A stretch of DNA of 64,000 nt from Amycolatopsis sp. CA-230715 (GTDB lineage: Bacteria; Actinomycetota; Actinomycetes; Mycobacteriales; Pseudonocardiaceae): positions 7,625,501-7,689,500 of the forward strand of contig NZ_CP059997.1 in NCBI RefSeq assembly GCF_018736145.1, given 5' to 3'. Of this stretch, positions 7,563 to 15,447 are shown one piece after another (the first letter of the stretch is position 1; each line of letters starts with the position of its first letter). The notes under the pieces were generated by a model. It searched no databases. It was given only the letters and a program-made list of their open reading frames with translations, and was not told the origin of the DNA. The translations under genes were made by a program, and so were the position numbers.

Positions 7563-9182
7563 GCGGGTGACGGCGCCCGTCTTCGGGTCGAGCGGCAGCT
7601 TCCCGCCGCGCGGCCACCAGAAGTCGAGCATGTTCCACATCCCGCCCGCGCGGGAGTCGAACGAGGAGTCGCCGACCCGGCCGGTGAACCAGTTGTCCTC
7701 GATGAACCGCAGCACCGAGGTCTGGTCGGTGTGCGTGTGGTCGACGAAGTTCACCTTGCTGAACGGCGAGATCACCAGCAGCGGCAGCCGGGGGCCGTAC
7801 CCGCAGCGGTCGGCGTAGGAGCCCTGCGTGGTCGGCTTCCCGGTGCACACCGCCTGATCCTGCTCGGCGTCGTGCGAGCCGTTCAGGATCCGCGAGTTGA
7901 CGTGGTCGTACCAGCCGTCGGAATCGTCGTAGGCGAGCACGACCGCGGTCGAGCGCCATTCCGGCGACTGCTGGATCCGGTTGATCTCCTCGGCCACGAA
8001 CTGCTGCTCGTCCAGCGGGTCCGAATAACCCGCGTGCCCGTCCTGGTATTCGGGGGCCTTCAGGAAGCTCACCGCGGGCATCGAACCCGCCTTCAGCGAA
8101 TCGTTGAAATCGCTGACGTCGTACTGGTGGTTCGCCTGGTCCGGCTGGCCGATGGCGTGCACCGACGACGGCGGCACGTGCTTCGGGTTCGCCGTCGACG
8201 GGTAGTACTGGAACGGCTCGTGGTGCGGGCTGTAGTCCACAGAGGACTGACCGCCGACGTTGGCGTGCTTCTGCCCGCACACGGCGTACCCGTTGGCGGT
8301 CCCGGTCGGCCGGAACCCGCCCTGGAACCAGCCCCAGGTCACGTGGCGCTGGTTGAGCAGATCGCCGATGTTGCGGCCGTGCATGGTGCCCAGGTTGTCC
8401 TTGGCGGTGTGGTTCTTGTCCGAGCAGTCGTCCCACGCCGGATCGGGGTCGTTGATCATGGTGCCGATGCCGTGCTCGTCGGGCGACTGGACCACGTACT
8501 TGTCGGAGACCGGCTCGTGGGTCACCGGATCGACGGCCTGCACGCCGTGCGTGTTGCCCGAGATCAGGTTGATCGCGCCGGGCGAGGAGGGCCCGAACAC
8601 GGTGTTGAACGAGTTGTCGTTCAGCGAGTAGTGCTGTGCGTAGTTCCACATCCCGGTGACGGTGTTGCCGTCGTAGTAGTCCATCACCAGACCCGGTTCA
8701 CCGAACAGGATCGGCTGGCCGGTGCACTTGTCCGTCTCGGTCTTCTCCACGAACTTGTCCATCTTGCCGCCGTTGAACGCGGCCTGCTCCGCACCGTAGT
8801 TGTGGTTCTGGTCGCAGGTCAGCGCCTGCTCGTGGGTGAGGCGCTTCGGGTTGTACGCGTTGGGGTTGTCGGTCAGCAGGTCGTGGCTCAAGCCGTTGAC
8901 CTTCGGCGTGTGCGGCGCCGGCCGGAACGGGGTGCCGTCGGTGTTGGCCGCGTTCGGGTAGGTGCCGAAGTAGTGGTCGAACGAGATGTTCTCGCCGAAG
9001 ATCACCACCACGTGCTTGATCGGGCTGACCGTCGGAAGCCGGTCCGCCGGCAACGCGTGCGAGGGTTGTGCGGGTACCGCGGTCGCCGCCGAACCCGCGG
9101 CGACGGCGAGCACGGCGACCGAGGCGAGCGCGCCGACGCCGTAGAGCCGGCGGCGTCGCCGCCTGCCGAATCCTTCGTCCAC
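7560..9182 (-). CDS. secreted phosphoesterase / phospholipase C-like protein (PF04185)
   Basis: A 540-residue exported protein with an arginine-rich n-region (GRRRRRRLYGV), a hydrophobic core and an A-x-A type site near residue 38. The catalytic signature HVVVIFGENISFDHYFGTYP follows at about residues 55-75, the metal and phosphate-binding strand of the phosphoesterase family that includes bacterial phospholipases C and acid phosphatases. Later motifs such as VVLAYDDSDGWYDHV and RLPLLVISPFSK fit the family. GTG at 9182 is preferred because AGGAGG stands seven bases upstream. It follows efeB closely on the same strand, so it may be cotranscribed with the efeOB genes. Lipid versus phosphomonoester specificity is undecided. 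Confidence 0.88.
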   Translation of the reverse strand: MDEGFGRRRRRRLYGVGALASVAVLAVAAGSAATAVPAQPSHALPADRLPTVSPIKHVVVIFGENISFDHYFGTYPNAANTDGTPFRPAPHTPKVNGLSHDLLTDNPNAYNPKRLTHEQALTCDQNHNYGAEQAAFNGGKMDKFVEKTETDKCTGQPILFGEPGLVMDYYDGNTVTGMWNYAQHYSLNDNSFNTVFGPSSPGAINLISGNTHGVQAVDPVTHEPVSDKYVVQSPDEHGIGTMINDPDPAWDDCSDKNHTAKDNLGTMHGRNIGDLLNQRHVTWGWFQGGFRPTGTANGYAVCGQKHANVGGQSSVDYSPHHEPFQYYPSTANPKHVPPSSVHAIGQPDQANHQYDVSDFNDSLKAGSMPAVSFLKAPEYQDGHAGYSDPLDEQQFVAEEINRIQQSPEWRSTAVVLAYDDSDGWYDHVNSRILNGSHDAEQDQAVCTGKPTTQGSYADRCGYGPRLPLLVISPFSKVNFVDHTHTDQTSVLRFIEDNWFTGRVGDSSFDSRAGGMWNMLDFWWPRGGKLPLDPKTGAVTR

Positions 9183-9210
9183 TGTGGATCCTCCTGGTGT
9201 GGTGGGGTGG

Positions 9211-10416
9211 TCAGGCGAGCATCGCCCTGCCGTAGTGGTCATCGGGGCCCGTCACGCCGGGCAGCGCGAAGAAGTAGCCGCCGCCGAACGGGGAGATGTA
9301 GTCGACCAGCGGTTCGTCGGCGAGCCTTGTCTGCACGGCTTCGAACTGGCGCTCGAGATCCCGTTGGTAGCAGGTGAAGATCAGGCCCATGTCCAGGTTT
9401 CCGTTGGCGTCGACACCGCGGTCGTAGTTCACCGACCGGCGAAGGATGCGGCTGGAGTCCGCTTCCGGGGTACGGGGATTGGCCTTGCGGATGTGGCTGG
9501 TCAGCGGGATCACCGTGCCGATCGGGTCCTCGGCGAACCGCGGCACGTCGTTCTCGTCGGCACCGTCGAGCGGGGCCCCGGTGTCGCGCCTGCGGCCGAA
9601 GATGTTCTCCTGCTCGGCGATCGAGATCCGGTCCCAGAACTCCACCAGCATCCGGATCAACCGGATCACCTGGTAGCTGCCGCCTTCGGTCCACCGTGGC
9701 TCGTCGCCGCCCGTTGTCCACACCAGACCGTCCAATTCGGACCCAGACGGGTTCGAGGTGCCGTCCTTGAAGCCCATCAGGTTGCGCGGCGTGCCGGACG
9801 GACGCGGCTGGGAGCTGAACCCGGCCAGCTTCCACCGCAGTTGCATCCCGCCGCGGGTCGCCCGCGCGATGTCGCGCAGCGCGTGCAGCACGGTGTCGGT
9901 CGAGCTAGCGGACAGGGTGAGGCTGAGGTCGCCGTGGCACTGCGCTTGCTCCAGCGCGTCGTTGACGAAGGTCGTCATCGGCTTGAGCTTCGCAGGTTTG
10001 CGCGCGGCGAGGCCGTACCGGTCGTCGAACAGCGACGCGCCGACACCGACGACCACCGACAGGTCACCCGAGGGCACGACCGGGCCAAGTACCCCGGAAT
10101 CCGTTGGTGGCGCGGTGATCCCCATCGACGACGGTGCACCGCCGCTGGTGAGGAACCGGGCGCGATCGGTCGTGGCACGCAGGAGATCCGTCAGCTCGGC
10201 CCGGTTTTCCGCGACGACGTCGAACGAGGCCACGACGCTCTGCGCGGCTGGCTCGCGCAGGATGCCGCCCTGCCGGGTCCCGTGGAACGGCACTGGAACC
10301 GGGCCGGTGGCCGCGCTGCTCGCGGTGGCCGTGCCGAGCCCGATCGCGGTCGCCCCGGCGGCAGTCGTCCCCGCGGCGGCCCGCCGCAGGAACGACCGGC
10401 GGGGAAGGCCCGTCAC
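9211..10416 (-). CDS. efeB: EfeB/Dyp-type heme peroxidase, Tat-exported
   Basis: A 401-residue protein with a twin-arginine signal (PRRSFLRRAAAG) and the dye-decolourising peroxidase fold. The hallmark GFKDGTSNP (GxxDG) motif is present, with the distal Asp, and a conserved proximal His/Arg region follows (RRSVNYDRG near residue 320). In EfeUOB systems EfeB is a periplasmic heme peroxidase that delivers ferric iron or removes iron from heme. GTG at 10416 has GGAGG six bases upstream and forms a GTGA overlap with the end of efeO, showing translational coupling. No EfeU permease lies in the window. Confidence 0.9.
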   Translation of the reverse strand: MTGLPRRSFLRRAAAGTTAAGATAIGLGTATASSAATGPVPVPFHGTRQGGILREPAAQSVVASFDVVAENRAELTDLLRATTDRARFLTSGGAPSSMGITAPPTDSGVLGPVVPSGDLSVVVGVGASLFDDRYGLAARKPAKLKPMTTFVNDALEQAQCHGDLSLTLSASSTDTVLHALRDIARATRGGMQLRWKLAGFSSQPRPSGTPRNLMGFKDGTSNPSGSELDGLVWTTGGDEPRWTEGGSYQVIRLIRMLVEFWDRISIAEQENIFGRRRDTGAPLDGADENDVPRFAEDPIGTVIPLTSHIRKANPRTPEADSSRILRRSVNYDRGVDANGNLDMGLIFTCYQRDLERQFEAVQTRLADEPLVDYISPFGGGYFFALPGVTGPDDHYGRAMLA

Positions 10417-11582
10417 GAGACCCTCCGAGGCTCGGCGATGGCGGCGATCGGGGCGAGCAGTTCGGTCAACTGGCTCACGTCGCCGTTGAGCTTGCGCCGC
10501 TGCTTCTCGCCGAGCTGTCCCACCGGCGTCCACGACCCGTCCGCCTTCCGCGCGCCGTCCAAAGCGGACCGGGTGCGGTCCAGCCAGGTGTCCACGGTGG
10601 ACAGTCCGGGGTAGCGCGGCGCGAGCAGCGGGCGGAGGACGTCGAGCACGGCGCGGGTGCCGTCGAGGTTGGCGCGCGCGGTGGCGAGGTTCGTTCCGCT
10701 GCCGTAGTCGGTGCGGCCGGTGAGTTCGAACTGCAGGGTGTTCTCCATGATTTCGTGTGCGCGCAGCGCGAGGTCGTTGCCGTCCACCTGGCTGTCGCCG
10801 AAGGACTGCCGCAGCGTCTGCGCGTCGGCGTCGAGCCGGTCGGCGACCGCGCCGAGCGCGCCCATGTCCTCGTCGTGCCACAGCCCGGATTCGAGCCGGT
10901 GGAACCCGGTGAACCCGGGATCCGACGCGCCACCGGGCAGCCCGGCCGCGGTTCCGTTGAGCGCGCCGTCGGAATCGCCGAACGCGCCGTAAGCGGCGCC
11001 GAGGCGTTCGTAGGTGAGGTGCGCGGTAAGCCATGCCGCACGGCTCGCCGCGCGGTCGCCCCGGTGCACCGCCTCCTTGACCGCTCCGGTGTTCGCGACG
11101 AGTTCGCCCAGTCCCGCCGTCACGTGCTCGTGGTACTTCTTGAGCGGCTCCAGCAGGTCGTTGCGCGTGACCGGGGCGACGCCGGGGGAGCGCTCCGCCC
11201 CGCCGCGCACGGTGGCGACCGGGCCGACGATCGCCGACGAGTCCTCCGGCAGGCAGCGGAAGGCGTAGGCGCCGTTGCCGAGCGTCACCTGGAGCGGGCG
11301 CGTCGTCTGGGCGCCGAGCCCCTCGACCTCGCCGTAGATCACCCCGGTCGCCGGGTCGATCAGGTCGACCTCCGCGGTCACCGAGCCGACGTTGTGCAGC
11401 CGGAAGGTCTGCGGTCCCGGCTTCGGATCGGCCCACCCGGTACCGCAGGCCGACCGCGAAACGGTGATCTCCGGGTCGCTGGCGGCGGCGTCCTCCGGCC
11501 ACAGCGCGATCGCGACCACCGCCACCACGGCCGCGGCGATCGCGACACCCGCGATCCACCGGACGCGGAGAGATCCGGGCAC
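10413..11582 (-). CDS. efeO: EfeO/EfeM-type iron-binding lipoprotein or exported protein
   Basis: A 389-residue exported protein. After an N-terminal membrane segment (WIAGVAIAAAVVAVVAIAL) comes a cupredoxin-like domain (about 40-150) and then the imelysin/peptidase M75 domain with its FHRLESGLWHDED metal-binding (HxxE) motif around residue 225. This domain order is that of full-length EfeO. GTG at 11582 is chosen for its AGGAG sequence seven bases upstream. The gene is coupled to efeB. It is expected to bind iron outside the membrane and hand it to a permease, but no EfeU gene is adjacent. Confidence 0.88.
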   Translation of the reverse strand: MPGSLRVRWIAGVAIAAAVVAVVAIALWPEDAAASDPEITVSRSACGTGWADPKPGPQTFRLHNVGSVTAEVDLIDPATGVIYGEVEGLGAQTTRPLQVTLGNGAYAFRCLPEDSSAIVGPVATVRGGAERSPGVAPVTRNDLLEPLKKYHEHVTAGLGELVANTGAVKEAVHRGDRAASRAAWLTAHLTYERLGAAYGAFGDSDGALNGTAAGLPGGASDPGFTGFHRLESGLWHDEDMGALGAVADRLDADAQTLRQSFGDSQVDGNDLALRAHEIMENTLQFELTGRTDYGSGTNLATARANLDGTRAVLDVLRPLLAPRYPGLSTVDTWLDRTRSALDGARKADGSWTPVGQLGEKQRRKLNGDVSQLTELLAPIAAIAEPRRVS

Positions 11583-11801
11583 GCACCTGCTCCTGCCACT
11601 CGAATGGGTTACCGGAGGCATTATGCGAGCCGGAATGGGGAAACGGGTACCCGCCATCGGGACCGTGCGCGGAATTCACCCGCTCTTCAACCGGATCAGG
11701 GAGCAATCGGCCGAATCGGACCGAATTCCCCGTGGGCTTTTTCGTCCGTTGGCGTGGATAGTCCCTTTTATCGGCGGCGTGCGATCGACTAGATTGGCGG
11801 G

Positions 11802-12683
11802 GTGTTCGACTCGCCCGACTTCGATCTCGCGCCGTACGCGGCGGATTTCGGTGCGTCGGCGCCGGTGCGGCGAAGCTACTGCAGCTGGACCGACGCCGGC
11901 TGGCGGTCGCTGCTCGTGCAGTGCTTCGAGCACGTGCCCGAGGTCGAGGAGCTCCCGGTGCCCGGGGTCGCCGATCTGCACCTCGTGCTGCACGTGGCAG
12001 GCGACGTGACCATGCGGACCCGCGCCGACGGCAAACCGGTCCAGGGGCGCTGGGCGCCCGGCAACCTGGAGCTGATGGTGCCCGGCCAGTCGGTTGTGCG
12101 CGACTACCGCGCGGCCAGCGCGATGCGCACCATCCAGGTGCACATCCCGTCCGCGACCGTCGAGCGGGCCGCGGCCCAGCTTGGCGGGCCCGCGCCGGAC
12201 TTCGAAGCGCTGGCCGCCGCGGCGAGCGCGGGCGATCCGGTGGTCGAGAACCTCGTGCGCGCACTGCCCGCCGCCGCGGGCGCGGGCGAGCTGTACGCGG
12301 AATCCGCCGCGGCGTTCCTCGCGACGCACCTGCTGGCGCGGAGCGCGGAACCGCGTCTGCCCGGTCCCGAGCACGCCGCGGTCCGCGTGGCCACCGCCGT
12401 CATGCGGGAGCGGCTGGCCGAGCCGCTGACGCTGGCCGAGATCGCCGCCGAAGCGCATCTGAGCGTGTACCACTTCATCCGCGTCTTCCGGGAGGCCACC
12501 GGCGAGACGCCCCACCGCTACCTCACCCGGCTGCGGATCGAGCGGGCGCGGCGGCTGCTGTCCGGCAGCACCCTCACGATCGGGCAGATCGCCGAGCGCA
12601 GCGGGTTCGGCAGCCCCGGCTCGCTGTCCGCGGCCTTCCTGAGCCAGGTCGGCGTCCGGCCCTCGGTGTACCGCAACACCTGA
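11802..12683 (+). CDS. AraC-family transcriptional regulator
   Basis: A 293-residue regulator with an N-terminal ligand-binding or AraC-binding-like region and a C-terminal double helix-turn-helix (about residues 195-290): LTLAEIAAEAHLSVYHFIRVF for the first unit and TIGQIAERSGFGSPGSLSAAF for the second, ending in the typical GVRPSVYR. The GTG start is supported only by reading frame. It lies divergently from efeO with a 219-bp spacer and upstream of an SRPBCC gene on the same strand, which is its likeliest target. Confidence 0.88.
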   Translation: MFDSPDFDLAPYAADFGASAPVRRSYCSWTDAGWRSLLVQCFEHVPEVEELPVPGVADLHLVLHVAGDVTMRTRADGKPVQGRWAPGNLELMVPGQSVVRDYRAASAMRTIQVHIPSATVERAAAQLGGPAPDFEALAAAASAGDPVVENLVRALPAAAGAGELYAESAAAFLATHLLARSAEPRLPGPEHAAVRVATAVMRERLAEPLTLAEIAAEAHLSVYHFIRVFREATGETPHRYLTRLRIERARRLLSGSTLTIGQIAERSGFGSPGSLSAAFLSQVGVRPSVYRNT

Positions 12684-12741
12684 TCGACACTCCGCAATCC
12701 AGCGCATTTCCCCGGCGCGCCCGCCCGCTTAGTTTTGTTTC

Positions 12742-13188
12742 GTGCCAAGCAGTTACGCCTATGACGCGACAGCCACTTCGACCGCACCGCCCGCCGTGGT
12801 GTGGCGCTTGCTCCTCGACGCCCGCACCTGGCCCGTCTGGTCGGCCGTCGACGACCTCGACCTCGACCGGTCCACCGGGCTCGATCCGGACGGCAGGGAC
12901 CCCGTCGGCGCGGTCCGCGCGTTCCGCACCGGCCGGACGGTGACCGGCGAGCGGGTGACCGGGCTCGTCGAAGAGCGGCAACTGACCTACGAAGACGCCT
13001 TCAACCGGGCGATCCACGACTACCGGGCGGTCGTCGACCTCGCGCCGGCACCGGGCGGGGGCACGCTCATCCACTGGCACGGCACCTACGCCACCCGCTG
13101 GGGGATGGGCTGGCTGATGCGACGCGTCATGCAACGCGTCATGCAGCGCATGGCCGACGGTCTCGCAGCCTACGCGGAGTCACGCTAG
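12742..13188 (+). CDS. SRPBCC-family (START-like) protein
   Basis: A 148-residue small protein of the polyketide cyclase/START-like fold. It opens with the APPAVVWRLLLDARTWPVWSA strand-helix typical of SRPBCC proteins and ends in a long C-terminal helix (MRRVMQRVMQRMADGLAAY). Such proteins enclose hydrophobic ligands; no enzymatic residues are obvious. It follows the AraC regulator by 58 bp and may be its regulated partner. The GTG start lacks a clear ribosome-binding site. Confidence 0.8.
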   Translation: MPSSYAYDATATSTAPPAVVWRLLLDARTWPVWSAVDDLDLDRSTGLDPDGRDPVGAVRAFRTGRTVTGERVTGLVEERQLTYEDAFNRAIHDYRAVVDLAPAPGGGTLIHWHGTYATRWGMGWLMRRVMQRVMQRMADGLAAYAESR

Positions 13189-13211
13189 CCCGATGACCGT
13201 CCGAATCGGAC

Positions 13212-14012
13212 TCAGGTCGGCCACGCCGTCGGCGGAGCTTCCGGCCGGAAGCCCAGCTGTCCCGAAACCTCCTCCGCGGCCAGCGCCGTGGCTCGGCCCG
13301 CTTCGGCGAGGCGGTCGCCGACGCGCTCGCCAGGAGCGGAGATGTTGAGCGCGGCCACCACCCTGCCACGGAAGTCCCGGATCGGCGCCGAGACGCCCGC
13401 GAGTCCTTCCTCGAACTCGTCGCGGACGCGGGCGTAGCCGTCGCGGCGGCATTCCTGGATCTTCGCCCACAGCTGCGGCAGCGTGCGGACCTCGGAGCGC
13501 GGGCTCGTCATCGCGGGCTCCGGGAACCGCACGTACAGGTCGTCGGGCGTGGCGTCGAGCAGCAGCACCCTGCCCGCCGACGTGCAGTACGTGGGCACTC
13601 CGCGCCCTTCCCAGCCGTGCACCCGGAACGAGTGCCCGGACACCGACAGCAGGGTCAGCACCTCCTGGTCCCGCAGCACGCACAGGTGACAGGTTTCCTC
13701 GACCTCGGCCGACAGCTTCCGCATCACCGGCTCGGCCGCCCTGGCGAGGCGGTCTTCGACGGTGCGGGCGACGAGGGAGAACAGGCGCCAGCCCAGCCGG
13801 TATTCGAGGGTGTCCGGGTCCCGCTCGACGACGCCTTCGTCGGCGAGCGCCTTGAGCGCCCGCGACACCTGGCTCTTCTCGCGGCCGGTCAGCTGGGCGA
13901 TCCGGACCACGCCGAGCCCGCCCGCGTGCTGGGCCTCGGCCGAGGCCAGCGATTCGAGCAGATCGAGATCGCGGCGCAGGCCGTGGCCGTGCTGGCGGGA
14001 AGACCTCGGCAT
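13212..14012 (-). CDS. IclR-family transcriptional regulator
   Basis: A 266-residue regulator with an N-terminal winged helix (GLGVVRIAQLTGREKSQVSRALKAL) and the IclR effector domain. The latter shows the hinge motif GWEGRGVPTYCTSAGRVLL, RRDGYARVRDEFEEGLAGVSAPI and a C-terminal NISAPGERV. It is divergent from the enolase-superfamily, aldehyde and alcohol dehydrogenase genes across a 325-bp spacer, so it probably controls that catabolic operon in response to the substrate or an intermediate. A short palindromic gttcgaaac lies at 14202-14210 and may be an operator. Confidence 0.88.
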   Translation of the reverse strand: MPRSSRQHGHGLRRDLDLLESLASAEAQHAGGLGVVRIAQLTGREKSQVSRALKALADEGVVERDPDTLEYRLGWRLFSLVARTVEDRLARAAEPVMRKLSAEVEETCHLCVLRDQEVLTLLSVSGHSFRVHGWEGRGVPTYCTSAGRVLLLDATPDDLYVRFPEPAMTSPRSEVRTLPQLWAKIQECRRDGYARVRDEFEEGLAGVSAPIRDFRGRVVAALNISAPGERVGDRLAEAGRATALAAEEVSGQLGFRPEAPPTAWPT

Positions 14013-14037
14013 GGCCGCAGCCTAGTTGGCCTGTATC

Positions 14038-14199
14038 GAAGTGGCGGAGCCACTTGAGTGGGCCGTCAACCGGCTCCGCCGCGGGTTCTCAGGTGGTTCC
14101 TCGCGAGGACAGCTCCACCGTGGTGACCTGGCGGTCATGAGGTGGAGATCCCGGAGTGAGGGGCCGCCTGAGGTTCCGCTGCCGGCACCGCCACGCAAA
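14038..14199 (+). repeat. long-form copy of a dispersed hairpin-containing intergenic repeat
   Basis: The element starts with a hairpin (aagtggc-gga-gccactt, 14039-14055) that runs into gagtgggccgtcaaccggc (to 14074). It ends with tgaggttccgctgccggcac and the tail cgccacgcaaa (14169-14199). The same two blocks, in the same order on the minus strand, occur at 58794-58870, where the roughly 90 bp between them here are absent. The remaining 138 bp up to the dehydratase start at 14338 hold its ribosome-binding site and no other recognised gene. Confidence 0.75.
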
Positions 14200-14337
14200 A
14201 CAGTTCGAAACAGTCTCTAGTTGGCCTGAGCGCAACGGAGGTTGCGATGTGCCGGGTGATCTTGCCCGGACGCGCGGCGCGCTGCGAGGCTCTGCGTCCC
14301 AGAGCCCCCGCGGAACTCGATCGTCCGGAGCCGCCCG

Positions 14338-15447
14338 TTGAAGATCACCGAAATCACCCTGGACCGGTTGCGGCTCGACCTCGACCCGCCGCTGCGCGCC
14401 GCGTGGGACCCGGAGCCCCGCCGCCATTTCGACGCGACGATCGTGCGCGTGCACACCGACGAGGGCGTGACCGGCATCGGGTCCGGCGACACCATGGACG
14501 GGTTCGCCGCGGTCGAGCACCTCTTCGTCGGCGAAGATCCGCTCGACATCGTCCGGCACGTGAAAGCGATCGAGACGGCGAACTTCCACGGCGGAAACTA
14601 CTGGCCGCTCGAGGTCGCGCTGTGGGACATCATCGGGAAGGCCGCCGGGCTGCCGGTGGCCGCGCTGTTCGGCAATGCGGCGAAGTCGTTGCCCGCCTAC
14701 GCTTCCTCCGCCGAGCTGAAAACACCGGAGGAACGCGTCGAAACGGCATTCGCGGCCCGTGAAGCGGGATTTCGCGCGATGAAGATCCGGATCGACCGCG
14801 ACCGAGCCGACGAAGGCGTCGCCGCGGTCGCCGCGGTGCGGGAGGCGCTCGGGCCGGGTTTCGAGGTGATGGTCGATCTCAACCAGTCGTGGCGGATGGC
14901 GGGCGACACCGCGGACGCCACCGATCTGGTAAGCACGCGCAGGCTCGTGCGGCGGCTGGCCGAACTGGACGTGTTCTGGGTCGAGGAACCCTTGCCCTAC
15001 GCCGATATCGACGGTTTCCGCGTGCTGCGGGCGGACAATCCCGGGGTGCGGATCGCGGCGGGGGAGATGCACCACTCGGTGCCCGAACTGGTGCGCTACC
15101 TCGAACAGGACGTGCTCGACGTGTACCAGATGGACGTGGTGCTGGCGGTCGGCATGCACCGCGCGCGCACGCTCGCCGAGCTGGCCGGGTTCAAGCACCG
15201 CGCGTTCACCCCGCACAGCTGGACCAACGGCATCGGCGTGCTGGCGAACCTGCACGTTTCGGCGGGTGTGGGCGGTGGGCCGTTCTTCGAATTCCCCTAC
15301 GACCCTCCCGGATGGACATCCGAGCGCCGCGACTTCATGCTCGCGGAGCCGGTGATGGTCAACGGGGAAGGCGAAATCGAGGTGCCGGATCGGCCGGGGC
15401 TCGGTGTCGAACTCGACGAGGAGGCGGTCGCGCGGTGGCGGATCTGA
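14338..15447 (+). CDS. mandelate racemase/muconate-lactonizing enzyme family protein (enolase superfamily), likely sugar-acid dehydratase
   Basis: A 369-residue enolase-superfamily enzyme. The barrel carries the expected residues: a lysine in FRAMKIRID, the metal ligands at VDLNQSW, the EE of VFWVEEPLP and the AGEMH glutamate, and a catalytic His in FTPHSWTNG. This set fits Mg-dependent proton abstraction next to a carboxylate, as in acid-sugar dehydratases and mandelate racemase. TTG at 14338 is used because CGGAG stands seven bases upstream. Its 3' end overlaps the aldehyde dehydrogenase by 13 bp. With two dehydrogenases and an IclR regulator it likely starts a sugar-acid or aromatic-acid catabolic route. 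Confidence 0.87.
   Translation: MKITEITLDRLRLDLDPPLRAAWDPEPRRHFDATIVRVHTDEGVTGIGSGDTMDGFAAVEHLFVGEDPLDIVRHVKAIETANFHGGNYWPLEVALWDIIGKAAGLPVAALFGNAAKSLPAYASSAELKTPEERVETAFAAREAGFRAMKIRIDRDRADEGVAAVAAVREALGPGFEVMVDLNQSWRMAGDTADATDLVSTRRLVRRLAELDVFWVEEPLPYADIDGFRVLRADNPGVRIAAGEMHHSVPELVRYLEQDVLDVYQMDVVLAVGMHRARTLAELAGFKHRAFTPHSWTNGIGVLANLHVSAGVGGGPFFEFPYDPPGWTSERRDFMLAEPVMVNGEGEIEVPDRPGLGVELDEEAVARWRI

Noticed and set aside
10417..12264. Long N-terminal extension of efeB across efeO and the AraC gene
   Set aside because: The Tat signal and ribosome-binding site at 10416 mark the real start; the extension is the shadow of efeO in another frame.
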